Source: SVFI01 sp045643145 (GTDB lineage: Bacteria > Bacillota > Clostridia > Lachnospirales > Lachnospiraceae). Taken from it: 16,584 nucleotides of DNA. A program made the translations under genes and the position numbers. Where the stretch lies: contig JAZUKG010000182.1 in NCBI GenBank assembly GCA_045643145.1, positions 1 to 16,584 of the forward strand, read 5' to 3'. The first letter of the stretch is position 1; the number at the start of each line of letters is the position of its first letter. Below, one piece after another: positions 7,529-15,150 of the stretch. Below the pieces are notes generated by a model. That model was not told where the DNA came from. It saw only the letters and a list, made by a program, of their open reading frames with translations, and made no database searches.

Positions 7529-7720
7529 ATGGCAAGCAGATATGTAGAGGAATATGCGAAAAGTCATGGCATTACCGTTGCTGAGGCTATGGAGCATGCG
7601 ATTGTAAAAGAATATTTAAAGGATCATCCGGCAAATAAACCGGAGGAATATCATGTGACCAAAACTACTATGGTTGCCGGGTGCGGTAGTGCCGGCAGTA
7701 TGTGCGGCTGTGACAGTTAA
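7529..7720 (+). CDS. Small 63-residue protein with a Cys/Gly-rich tail
   Basis: A very good ribosome binding site (AGGGAGG at 7518-7524) precedes the ATG at 7529, which supports real translation. The N-terminal half is a predicted helix with charged and Ala-rich segments (VEEYAKSHGITVAEAMEH). The C-terminal 14 residues are AGCGSAGSMCGCDS, with Cys52, Cys59 and Cys61. There is no signal peptide. The tail could bind a metal, carry disulfides or, less likely, be the core of a modified peptide; no maturase gene is nearby. It lies 12 bp after the AlkZ-related gene and 28 bp before the ion channel. I do not know a function. Its length and tail suggest a small conserved clostridial family. Confidence 0.75.
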   Translation: MASRYVEEYAKSHGITVAEAMEHAIVKEYLKDHPANKPEEYHVTKTTMVAGCGSAGSMCGCDS

Positions 7721-7748
7721 AAAGTAAAATGAGATACGTGAGGATAGT

Positions 7749-9740
7749 ATGTACAAGAAACTAAAGGAAAAGATTAATATCATATTAGTGACCAAACCCA
7801 GACATGTGGTCCTTTTAATGATTCTTCTTTTAAATGTGATTTTGATTGGCGGAGCCGCAGTAGTTATTTCACTGTTAGCTCCGAGCAATATAGAGGGCGG
7901 CTTTTGGCCATCCATTTTTTATACCATCAGTATGATTTTAGATGCAGGCTGCGTGCAATATGTCGTAGCTGATATCGGATCGACCAGCGTGACACTCATT
8001 ATTGTTTGTCTGATTACCGTACTGATTGGTATGGTTACCTTCTCCGGAGCAGTCATCGGATATATCACCAATTATATTTCACATTTTATTGAGGATGCCA
8101 ACGAAGGCGAAAGACCGCTGGTGATCTCTGATCACACGGTAATTCTCAATTGGAATAACAGAGCGGCAGAAATCGTTCATGATCTGTTATTTACTGAAAA
8201 GAGAGAAGTTATCGTAGTTTTGGTGAATAAGGATAAGGAAGATACGGAGCAAAAAATCAAGGACCGCCTTTCTGAAACTATTAAGAAACATCCAAAGCTT
8301 TTACATAAAAATACAGTGATTGTCAAGGAAGGGGAAACTTATTCTACGCAGCAGCTTGTCAATATCTCGGTCAATAAAGCAAAGTCTGTTATCATTTTAA
8401 ATGAGGAAACTCAGAGCACGAACGGAAATCCCAATACGATTAAAACTCTGATTCAGGTAGCAGAAATGACGGCATCTACAGATTCAGTGGATAATCAGAA
8501 TATCATAGTCGAGGTAGAAGATGAGTGGACACAAAAGATTTGTGAAAAAATCATTTCTCACAAGGAACGCTTGAATAAATGTCATATCATAGCGGTTCCG
8601 GTTAATAAGATTTTAGGAAGTATTCTGTCACAGTTTTCTATTATGCCGGAGCTAAATCTGGTATATGGAGAACTCCTTTCCAATGAAGGGGCAGAGTTCT
8701 TTTGTCAAAAATGCGAAAAACCAGAGGATGAAAACGATTTTATTGAAAAACGATTCGCTGATCATGCAAAGGCCATTCCGATTGCGGCGATGGAGTCACG
8801 AAAAGGCTGGCATGAGTTTTATGTCGCACAGAGCGAAGAGGATTTAAGAAAAAAAGAGTACCGAGAGACGAAGGAAGTAAAGGTTCAGCTAAATACGGAC
8901 TTTGTGATGGAGCAAAAGAATATTGTTATCTTGGGACATAACACCAAGAGCAGACAGCTTATGGAAGGTTTCTTTTCTTTTCGAAACGAATGGAATTTAC
9001 AGACTGAAAAAGGCAAGAAAGAGGTTCTCAATGTCATAGCGATTGATACCAGGGAAAGTCTGGAGCGGATGGATTATTACCGGGATTGTCCGTTTGTAAC
9101 CAAATGTGTGGAAGCTGAAATTTATGAAGATAAGCTGATTTGTGATACGATCAATGAGTTTGTAAATCAGAATCAAAATGATACAACGGTGCTGATTTTA
9201 TCAGATGACACAGCAGATTCAGAGTCTATCGATTCCGGAGCTTTGACATATTTAGTTTATTTACATGATATTATTGTAAAAAGATTAAAGGATAATCCGG
9301 ATTTTGATGTGGAGAGTATTGATGTTATTGTAGAAATTATCAATCCTAAAAATTATGATGTAGTACATAATTACAGCGTAAATAATGTAGTCATCAGTAA
9401 TCGTTATGTCAGTAAATTATTGACTCAGATTGGCAGTAAAGATGCTTTATATGAAATGTATTGTGATATGCTCAGTTATGATGAGGAGAATGCAGACCGT
9501 TTTATCAGCAAGGAAATGTATACAAAACCGGTTACGCAGTTTTTTAAAGAATTGCCGCCAACCTGCAGCGGAGCTCAGCTGGTACGAAGTGTATACAAGG
9601 CATCGCCCCAGGATAATAAATCCATTGTAATCGGATTTGTTTCACCGGGAGGGAAAATGACACTCTTTACCGGTGATAATATGGGAAAAGACTTTACACT
9701 GCAAAAGAAAGACAAAATTATCGTTTATAGCAATCATTAA
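7749..9740 (+). CDS. CASTOR/POLLUX-like ion channel with two RCK-type nucleotide-binding domains
   Basis: The 663-residue product has a hydrophobic helix at about 19-43, a pore-like loop and a second helix at about 79-106. Two large cytoplasmic Rossmann domains follow. The first begins near residue 128 (HTVILNWNNRAAEIVHDLL) and the second near 391 (NIVILGHNTKSRQLMEGF). The pore loop SMILDAGCVQYV (61-72) resembles the ADAGNHA filter of plant CASTOR/POLLUX (DMI1) nuclear cation channels rather than the TVGYG of ordinary potassium channels. Plant members have four helices; two-helix versions are known in bacteria. It is probably a ligand-gated cation channel in the cytoplasmic membrane; ion choice and ligand cannot be told from sequence. 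The ATG at 7749 follows GTGAGGA. The structured terminator at 9751-9829 ends the unit. Confidence 0.85.
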   Translation: MYKKLKEKINIILVTKPRHVVLLMILLLNVILIGGAAVVISLLAPSNIEGGFWPSIFYTISMILDAGCVQYVVADIGSTSVTLIIVCLITVLIGMVTFSGAVIGYITNYISHFIEDANEGERPLVISDHTVILNWNNRAAEIVHDLLFTEKREVIVVLVNKDKEDTEQKIKDRLSETIKKHPKLLHKNTVIVKEGETYSTQQLVNISVNKAKSVIILNEETQSTNGNPNTIKTLIQVAEMTASTDSVDNQNIIVEVEDEWTQKICEKIISHKERLNKCHIIAVPVNKILGSILSQFSIMPELNLVYGELLSNEGAEFFCQKCEKPEDENDFIEKRFADHAKAIPIAAMESRKGWHEFYVAQSEEDLRKKEYRETKEVKVQLNTDFVMEQKNIVILGHNTKSRQLMEGFFSFRNEWNLQTEKGKKEVLNVIAIDTRESLERMDYYRDCPFVTKCVEAEIYEDKLICDTINEFVNQNQNDTTVLILSDDTADSESIDSGALTYLVYLHDIIVKRLKDNPDFDVESIDVIVEIINPKNYDVVHNYSVNNVVISNRYVSKLLTQIGSKDALYEMYCDMLSYDEENADRFISKEMYTKPVTQFFKELPPTCSGAQLVRSVYKASPQDNKSIVIGFVSPGGKMTLFTGDNMGKDFTLQKKDKIIVYSNH

Positions 9741-9750
9741 ATGAAAAAAA

Positions 9751-9829
9751 GGTATGGTATACCAAGGTTACTTTTTGTGAAAAGCCCTTGTTTTCAAGGG
9801 AAAAGTAGACTCGGGACCATATCTTTTTT
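9751..9829 (+). terminator. Long structured terminator, copy A of a repeated element
   Basis: An outer stem (GGTATGGT at 9751-9758 with ACCATATC) encloses an interrupted middle stem (TACTTTT with AAAAGTA) and an apical hairpin, CCCTTG (9785-9790) with CAAGGG (9795-9800), around TTTT. T tracts follow at 9823-9828 and 9831-9837. Order of blocks and sequence match the element at 15151-15229. It should end transcription of the ion-channel unit. Confidence 0.8.
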
Positions 9830-9848
9830 ATTTTTTTAGGGGTAATGT

Positions 9849-9878
9849 TATCGTAGCAGAAAACGAAAAGCTGCGATA
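9849..9878 (+). promoter_or_regulatory. Weak leader hairpin before the secreted FN3 gene
   Basis: TATC (9849-9852) and GCAG (9856-9859) can pair with CTGC (9871-9874) and GATA (9875-9878), leaving a GTA bulge and an 11-nt A-rich loop. It lies 36 bp before the start codon. The pairing is short and may be accidental. No clear promoter was recognised in this gap. Confidence 0.2.
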
Positions 9879-9914
9879 AAAATTGGAATCAAAGTGGTAA
9901 AAAGGAGAAGAAAA

Positions 9915-10922
9915 ATGAAGAGAGAAAGAAAACAAAACGTAATCGGGAAAATCAGCCTGTTATTTGCGCTGGCACTGGCATTTTCTGTTATGCTGATGCA
10001 GACAAAGGCAATGGCTGCTACCAAAATCACCAATGTTGCTTTTACAGGAGTAACAGAACCGGGAGTAGGAAAAACAGTTACCTGTGATATTTCATCGCCG
10101 GCAGGAGCAGCTTATACAGCTACAACCGTGACCTGGTATGAAATGTCGCTTAGCGCAGCAAATCCGTTTGATGAAATCACCGGATATGCATCAAATGATA
10201 AATCAGGCAGTGACTTGTTAACCTGGGATAAACCGGAAATTAAAACATTTAGTGCAAATAAACTGTATTTATTAAATATTGTTTTTGATGTAAAAGACGG
10301 ATATGAACTTACCGAGGACTTTGTATGTACAGTGAATGGTCAGAAAGCTGCAGGACAAAAGGGTGAAGATTTAATCTATATGCAGGTTAACAATACGGTT
10401 ATGATGGCATATGGTTTGGATGCTTCCGGCAAGTTGACATATGGAGACAGTAAATTTACATCGGTGGATGATTCTGAAAAGCCATCCACAGCACCATCGA
10501 CAGCACCTTCTGCCAGTACATCACAGAAGCCTTCAGCCAGCACTTCACAGAAGCCTTCTGCCAGCACAACAAAGAAGCCTTCAACAAGTGCATCAAAAAA
10601 GCCTTCATCAAGTGCATCAAATAAACCGGCTTCAGCTGCTGCAGCAAAAGTTTCGACAGGAAAAATAGAAAAATTATCTCCTGCAAAGAAGAAATTAGTG
10701 GTAAAATGGTCAAAGGATAAAAATGCTAAGGCCTATGAAGTTCAGTATTCTTTAAAATCAAATATGAAGAGTGCAAAGACAATGACAGTTAAGGGAACTT
10801 CAAAAACCAGTACAACAATTAAAGGTCTGAAGTCAAAGAAGACTTATTATGTACGTGTCAGAAATGTAAACGGAAATAATAAGGGAGCCTGGTCAAAGGT
10901 ATTAAAGGCTAAGGTTAAATAA
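9915..10922 (+). CDS. Secreted protein with Ser/Thr/Lys/Pro linker and fibronectin type III domain
   Basis: With the ATG at 9915 the product has 335 residues. This start is chosen over an in-frame GTG at 9894 because AAGGAGA (9902-9908) is well placed and gives a normal signal peptide: a basic N terminus, a hydrophobic core and a likely cut after AMA at residue 34. Residues about 35-187 form a domain of unknown type. Residues about 189-238 are a low-complexity linker with 8-residue repeats such as QKPSASTS. The last ~85 residues form a fibronectin type III domain (VVKWSKDKNAKAYEVQYS, then KTYYVRVRNVNG). No LPxTG motif or membrane anchor is present, so it is probably released or loosely held at the wall through its basic C terminus. 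It appears cotranscribed with the zinc-ribbon gene 29 bp downstream. Confidence 0.85.
   Translation: MKRERKQNVIGKISLLFALALAFSVMLMQTKAMAATKITNVAFTGVTEPGVGKTVTCDISSPAGAAYTATTVTWYEMSLSAANPFDEITGYASNDKSGSDLLTWDKPEIKTFSANKLYLLNIVFDVKDGYELTEDFVCTVNGQKAAGQKGEDLIYMQVNNTVMMAYGLDASGKLTYGDSKFTSVDDSEKPSTAPSTAPSASTSQKPSASTSQKPSASTTKKPSTSASKKPSSSASNKPASAAAAKVSTGKIEKLSPAKKKLVVKWSKDKNAKAYEVQYSLKSNMKSAKTMTVKGTSKTSTTIKGLKSKKTYYVRVRNVNGNNKGAWSKVLKAKVK
10521..10631 (+). repeat. 24-bp tandem repeats encoding the linker of the FN3 protein
   Basis: Four 24-bp units start at 10521, 10545, 10569 and 10593, followed by a partial fifth. They encode 8-residue units of the form S/T-x-K-P-S-x-S/T-x. The first two units are nearly identical and later ones diverge, with Gln giving way to Lys. 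A flexible, basic extracellular spacer is the likely role. Confidence 0.8.
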
Positions 10923-10951
10923 GAATATAAAAGCAGTGAAAGGGTTTTATC

Positions 10952-12004
10952 ATGAGTGATAAATTAGTCATGGGATATTGGGATTGTCCTACCTGTGGGC
11001 AAAAAAAGATCAAAGGTGTTATCAGAACCTGTCCGAATTGTGCACAGCCCAGGGATGAACACGTAAAATTCTATATGGATATGAACAATATCGAATACTT
11101 AACAGAGGAAGAATCGGCAAAAAAGGGAAAAGGAGCCGATTGGCACTGTCCTTATTGTGAAACCCTGAATTCTGCATTAGATGAAAGCTGTGCCAGCTGC
11201 GGTGCTCCGAGAGAAAAGTCAGAAAAAGATTATTTCCAGATACAAAAGGAAAAGGAAGTGAGTAAACCGCAGCCGGTCAGTCAAAATAATATCAAGGCAC
11301 CTTCCATGCCTGATTTTGGAAAACTGCTTAAAAAAATGAAATGGGGTAGGTTCCTGGTAGCAGCGCTTATCTTATTGGCTGTTATATGGGCTCTGATGCC
11401 AAAGACAAAACAGGCAGTCGTTGAAAGTGTTCATTGGAATAATACGATTGAGATTGAGAAATACAAAGAAGTATATGAAAACGATTGGAATTTGCCAAGT
11501 GAGGCCAGGCTCGATCATACTGCGAATGAGATAAAAAGCTATTATGATAAACTCGACCATTATGAGACAGTTAGTTATCAGTCCTATGAAAAGGTAGGTT
11601 CTCATACCGAGACGGAGTATAAGGATAATGGAGACGGAACCTTTACTTCGCACAGTGTATCAGTTCCGGAATATGGGTATGTTACCAGAACAAAACAGGA
11701 ACCGGTCTATGAAAAGATTCCTGTTTATGCAACCAAGTATTATTATTACATATACAAGTGGGCGCACCAAAGGGATGTGAGAACCGAAGGCACCACCAAA
11801 GAAACCTACTGGGGAGAGGTGAAGCTGGGTGAAAATGAACGAGAAGGAGCTCATACCAGCCGTTATGAAGTAACCGTACTGGATGAAAAGAAAAATAAAT
11901 CAAAAAAATATACTGTGAATGAAGATATCTGGAATCAGATTGAGGTCGGCGGTAAATATAAGATAAAAGTTACCGCGGGACATATTACAGAAATCGTGAA
12001 ATAG
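10952..12004 (+). CDS. Membrane protein with two N-terminal RanBP2-like zinc ribbons
   Basis: The 350-residue product begins with two similar zinc ribbons, each opening with Trp-x-Cys: WDCPTC...CPNCAQPR (Cys12, 15, 27, 30) and WHCPYC...CASCGAPR (Cys66, 69, 80, 83). This resembles RanBP2-type fingers. One hydrophobic helix spans about 133-149 after a basic KKMKWGR stretch, placing the ribbons in the cytoplasm by the positive-inside rule. The remaining ~200 residues would be outside. They are rich in Tyr, Lys and Glu, with a YKDNGDGTFTSHSVSVPEYG segment and a Tyr-rich stretch (YYYYIYKW) of no recognised fold. The ATG at 10952 has a modest GAAAGGG site. A terminator follows 6 bp after the stop. 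Function unknown; the ribbons could bind protein, RNA or simply zinc. Confidence 0.8.
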   Translation: MSDKLVMGYWDCPTCGQKKIKGVIRTCPNCAQPRDEHVKFYMDMNNIEYLTEEESAKKGKGADWHCPYCETLNSALDESCASCGAPREKSEKDYFQIQKEKEVSKPQPVSQNNIKAPSMPDFGKLLKKMKWGRFLVAALILLAVIWALMPKTKQAVVESVHWNNTIEIEKYKEVYENDWNLPSEARLDHTANEIKSYYDKLDHYETVSYQSYEKVGSHTETEYKDNGDGTFTSHSVSVPEYGYVTRTKQEPVYEKIPVYATKYYYYIYKWAHQRDVRTEGTTKETYWGEVKLGENEREGAHTSRYEVTVLDEKKNKSKKYTVNEDIWNQIEVGGKYKIKVTAGHITEIVK

Positions 12005-12010
12005 CACAAT

Positions 12011-12056
12011 AAAAAGCCGAAAACGAGACATTTTGGTCTAGTTTTTCGGCTTTTTT
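12011..12056 (+). terminator. Rho-independent terminator after the double zinc-ribbon gene
   Basis: AAAAAGCCGAAAAC (12011-12024) pairs with GTTTTTCGGCTTTTT (12041-12055), with one bulged T. An upper stem AGAC/GTCT (12026-12029 with 12036-12039) closes on ATTTTG. A T tract ends the structure. The A-rich 5' arm could also support termination from the opposite strand. Confidence 0.92.
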
Positions 12057-12058
12057 AT

Positions 12059-12067
12059 TGGTATAAT
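12059..12067 (+). promoter_or_regulatory. Extended -10 promoter for the binding-protein/regulator unit
   Basis: TGGTATAAT is a perfect -10 hexamer (12062-12067) with the TG extension at 12059-12060. It lies immediately after the terminator and 70 bp before the lipoprotein start codon. No good -35 is present at 16-18 bp, which an extended -10 can tolerate but which also suggests an activator may be needed. Transcription would start near 12074. Confidence 0.65.
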
Positions 12068-12086
12068 ATCTTGGTAAAAATTTGCT

Positions 12087-12105
12087 TGGCAGATAAAATC
12101 TGTCA
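12087..12105 (+). promoter_or_regulatory. 19-bp dyad in the leader, possible operator
   Basis: TGGCAGAT (12087-12094) and ATCTGTCA (12098-12105) form an inverted repeat with an AAA centre and one imperfect position. It sits just downstream of the predicted transcription start. The size and symmetry suit a dimeric helix-turn-helix protein such as the LuxR-type regulator encoded two genes on. As RNA it would be an 8-bp hairpin with one G-U pair. Its function is inferred. Confidence 0.4.
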
Positions 12106-12137
12106 TACAAAAACATATGAAGTAAAAGGATGTATCT

Positions 12138-13538
12138 ATGAAAATACATAAAATAATCAATATATTGGCAGTCGGCGGACTGGTTATGGGCCTGCTTTGC
12201 GGATGTGGAAAAGCAAAGGAACCGGTGAATTTAACCGTATGGCATGTGTATGGAGCACAAACAGACTCCCCGATGAATGCCATGGTAGAAGAATTTAATG
12301 AAACAGTTGGAAAGGAAAATGGTATTACCATTCAGGTAACACAGATCAGTAATACCAATGCCATTCATGAAGCCGTTTTGGCAGCGGCAAACGATGAACC
12401 GGGTGCAGCGGAGCTTCCGGATATTTTCCTTTCTTATCCAAAGACTATATTATCTATGCCAAGCAGAGATAATCTGGTTGATTTTAACGACTATTTTACG
12501 AAAGAGGAACTGGATGCTTATATTCCGGCCTTTGTAGAAGAGGGAATGATTGAGGATAAACTCTTGATATTCCCGATTGCAAAATCAACAGAGATTTTAT
12601 TTGTAGACAAGACTTTATTTGACCGATTTGCCCGGGAAACGGGAGCTTCTTTGTCGGATCTTCAGACCTGGGAAGGTTTGTTTGATACTTCTGTTAAGTA
12701 TTACAGATGGACAGATGCCCAGACCCCGGATGTAGAAAATGACGGTAAAAATTTCTTTGTACATGATTATCACTTTAATCATATGCAAATTGGAGCCAAA
12801 TCTTTAGGAAATGAATTTTTTAAAGATGAAAATATCAATTTTGACAATAACTTTGAAAAAGTCTGGCTGCCATATGCCAAGGCGGCTATTCAGGGCGGTA
12901 TTTGGATTCAGGGCGGATATGCAACCGAAGCAATTCGAACAGGAAGCGCCATTTCCAGCGTAGCTTCCAGTGCTTCTGTGTTATATTATGAGGATGTTGT
13001 GACATATCCTGACAATGTATCAGAGGATATTGAGGTAATTGCCAGCCCGATTCCTATTTTCGAAGGCGGTCAGAAGCTGGTTATGCAAAGAGGAACCGGA
13101 ATTTGTGTGACAAAGTCTGATAAAGCCAGAGAAGAAGCAGCGATTACTTTTGTAAAATGGATTACAAAAGCAGAAAATAATGTTCGTTTTGTAACAGAAG
13201 CAGGTTATATGCCGGTTACACAGGAAGGTTTTGATCAGCTTCCGGCTGAAGTGGCCAAGATGGAACCCGGCAAATATAAAAGCTTGTATGAGGCGTTTTT
13301 ACAGACTCAGAAGGATTATGAATTCTATACACCGCCTCAGTTTTCAAATTATCTGGATTTGGAAACCAATACAGAGAGTAAAGCGAGAAATCTTTTTAAG
13401 GAAGCGAGAGAAGAATATCTGGCCAAGATCGCCATTTTAGATGATGAAGATATTCAGAGCCGTCAGGAAAAAGAAGATAATATCGCGGACAGCCTGGCAA
13501 GAACCTACATGAATCGTTTCATAGAAGAAATGAAATAG
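12138..13538 (+). CDS. Orphan extracellular solute-binding lipoprotein (family 1, sugar type)
   Basis: The 466-residue product begins with a lipoprotein signal peptide; LLCGC supplies the lipid-modified Cys23. The mature protein has the layout of cluster-B/family 1 ABC substrate-binding proteins: an early LTVWHVYG strand, an ELPDIFLSYP segment, an FPIAKSTEILFVDKTLFD hinge strand and a late EAAITFVKWITKAENNVRFVTEAGYMPV block. Such proteins usually bind mono- or oligosaccharides. No permease or ATPase gene is adjacent. Instead the next gene, 14 bp on, encodes a membrane-spanning LuxR-type regulator. It may therefore act as a receptor rather than a transport component, or share a permease encoded elsewhere. 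The ATG at 12138 follows AAAAGGATG. The ligand is unknown. Confidence 0.88.
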   Translation: MKIHKIINILAVGGLVMGLLCGCGKAKEPVNLTVWHVYGAQTDSPMNAMVEEFNETVGKENGITIQVTQISNTNAIHEAVLAAANDEPGAAELPDIFLSYPKTILSMPSRDNLVDFNDYFTKEELDAYIPAFVEEGMIEDKLLIFPIAKSTEILFVDKTLFDRFARETGASLSDLQTWEGLFDTSVKYYRWTDAQTPDVENDGKNFFVHDYHFNHMQIGAKSLGNEFFKDENINFDNNFEKVWLPYAKAAIQGGIWIQGGYATEAIRTGSAISSVASSASVLYYEDVVTYPDNVSEDIEVIASPIPIFEGGQKLVMQRGTGICVTKSDKAREEAAITFVKWITKAENNVRFVTEAGYMPVTQEGFDQLPAEVAKMEPGKYKSLYEAFLQTQKDYEFYTPPQFSNYLDLETNTESKARNLFKEAREEYLAKIAILDDEDIQSRQEKEDNIADSLARTYMNRFIEEMK

Positions 13539-13552
13539 GAAGGAAACAGTTT

Positions 13553-15130
13553 ATGCATCGTATTAGCCACATATTAAATCTGGCAAAACGTTCAGGACGA
13601 GAGGGCGTCAGCCTTCGAAATCGACTCCTGACATATCTTTTCTTGATGTCTCTGGCAGTTTTGGCAGTGACAATTACAATTTTGATTGCAACGGGAGTTA
13701 TCTTTAACGGAAAAGATCAGGTAAATGAACGATTAAATGTTCAGCTGGATTATGCCAGTTCCACACTTCAGGAAAATGTGGATTTATTAAATGGATACAA
13801 CAGAAGTATGGCCCAGAATTTAAGTCATGAAATCGATTATTTTCTGGATGGAAAAACAGATATTGAAAGTTTAAACAATCACACAGAGGATTTAATAGAA
13901 CTTCAAAAAGTATTGTATGGTGAAATCAGCACAACGCTCAAGCTGGCCAGATGCAGCGGATGTTTCGCTGTTTTAAATGCAACTACCAATACCAATATTG
14001 AGAATGCAGACAATTTCAGAAGTGGTGTGTATTTAAGACTGGGAAATGTAAATAACACCGTACAGTTAAATCCGGATGTATATCTGTTTAGAGGTATTCC
14101 GGAAATTGCGATAGAAAAAGGTCTGGAGCTTCACAGCCGTTGGAATTTAGAGTTTGATATCACAAATATTCCTACTTTTGATGAGTTTGTAAAATTAAAA
14201 ACTGCAAAGCAGGGCGTGTGGTCACATAAAATTCATGTTACCAATACCTGGGAAGAAATGGTTATGTACAGCGAACCGATTATCGGTAAACAGGGACAGA
14301 TTTATGGTGTATGTGGTGTGGATTTGAGTGAACTGTATATGCAGTTATCCTATCCGGTAGTCGATACCGAGTTTGGACCGATTATCTCAGTTATGGCTCC
14401 GATGGAAAATGGTGTTTTAATGACGGAAGAAGGGTTAATCGGAGGACAGGGAGGAACCTGGATGACGCATTTTCCGGCTCTCGAAGTCAAGGAAAAGAAC
14501 GGATTTACCCTGTATCAGGACGGAGCAGAGTCTTATGTCGGATGTCATAAAGTACTTTCTATGCCGGGAGCAGAGGATAAGCAGTGGGTATGTGCAGTGC
14601 TAACACCAATGGATACGTATCGAGATTATGTGGATGCTGTGCGTCAGAGACTGGCTATTTTTGGCTTATTATTGGCAGTTGCCCTGGTTCTGTTATCACT
14701 GGGAATATCAAAAAGATATGTGGATCCGATTGTTGCCAGTCTGGAATCTTTACAGAATGCAGAAGATTTAGGAAGTATGAATACAGGAATTTCAGAGCTG
14801 GATACCCTTCTTCGATACTTTGACTCTATTTCCAAGGTAGAAACAAAGACAATTGTAGAGGAAGGACTGCCTGCAAATATCGAGGAACTGTTTACTCATT
14901 TTTCAAACGGAGTCGAGCAGCTTACCAATGCGGAATATCATGTGTTCCAGCTTTATATGGATGGAATGTCGATAGCCGAAGTACCGGAAGCAGCATGTAT
15001 CAGTATGAGTACGGTGAAAAAACACAACAGAAATATTTATGATAAACTTCATATCTCGTCTTATGATGAGTTAATGCTTTATCTGGATTTATTCCGAAGA
15101 TGTGATCGCCTGAGTGAGTTGGAGCGATAG
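13553..15130 (+). CDS. Membrane-tethered one-component regulator: outside sensor region and LuxR helix-turn-helix
   Basis: The 525-residue product has a basic N terminus, a TM helix at about 25-50, an outside region of some 315 residues, a second TM helix at about 367-385 and a cytoplasmic tail. The outside part looks like a Cache/dCACHE sensor (for example EMVMYSEPIIGKQGQIYGVCGVDLSELY). A short linker beginning SKRYVDPIV follows the second helix and resembles a HAMP remnant. The C terminus (about 456-513) is a LuxR/GerE helix-turn-helix, with LTNAEYHVFQLYMDGMS, then STVKKHNRNIYDKLHISSYDEL. There is no kinase domain, so it should sense and bind DNA in one protein at the membrane. The start codon has an AGGAAGGAA site that overlaps the preceding stop. 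The upstream lipoprotein is the natural sensing partner. Its targets are unknown. Confidence 0.88.
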   Translation: MHRISHILNLAKRSGREGVSLRNRLLTYLFLMSLAVLAVTITILIATGVIFNGKDQVNERLNVQLDYASSTLQENVDLLNGYNRSMAQNLSHEIDYFLDGKTDIESLNNHTEDLIELQKVLYGEISTTLKLARCSGCFAVLNATTNTNIENADNFRSGVYLRLGNVNNTVQLNPDVYLFRGIPEIAIEKGLELHSRWNLEFDITNIPTFDEFVKLKTAKQGVWSHKIHVTNTWEEMVMYSEPIIGKQGQIYGVCGVDLSELYMQLSYPVVDTEFGPIISVMAPMENGVLMTEEGLIGGQGGTWMTHFPALEVKEKNGFTLYQDGAESYVGCHKVLSMPGAEDKQWVCAVLTPMDTYRDYVDAVRQRLAIFGLLLAVALVLLSLGISKRYVDPIVASLESLQNAEDLGSMNTGISELDTLLRYFDSISKVETKTIVEEGLPANIEELFTHFSNGVEQLTNAEYHVFQLYMDGMSIAEVPEAACISMSTVKKHNRNIYDKLHISSYDELMLYLDLFRRCDRLSELER

Positions 15131-15150
15131 TATTAAAAATACGTAAAAAT

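Noticed and set aside
7616..7915. Minus-strand hydrophobic frame across the small protein and channel start
   Set aside because: It is antisense to the first TM helix of the channel, which explains its hydrophobic composition. No start signal is present.
9894..9914. Upstream GTG start for the FN3 protein
   Set aside because: The ribosome binding site AAGGAGA lies after this GTG and is spaced for the ATG at 9915, which also gives a normal signal peptide.
10441..10713. Alternative frames on both strands over the FN3-protein linker
   Set aside because: They arise from the 24-bp repeats, which stay open in several frames. The peptides are low complexity and lack start signals.
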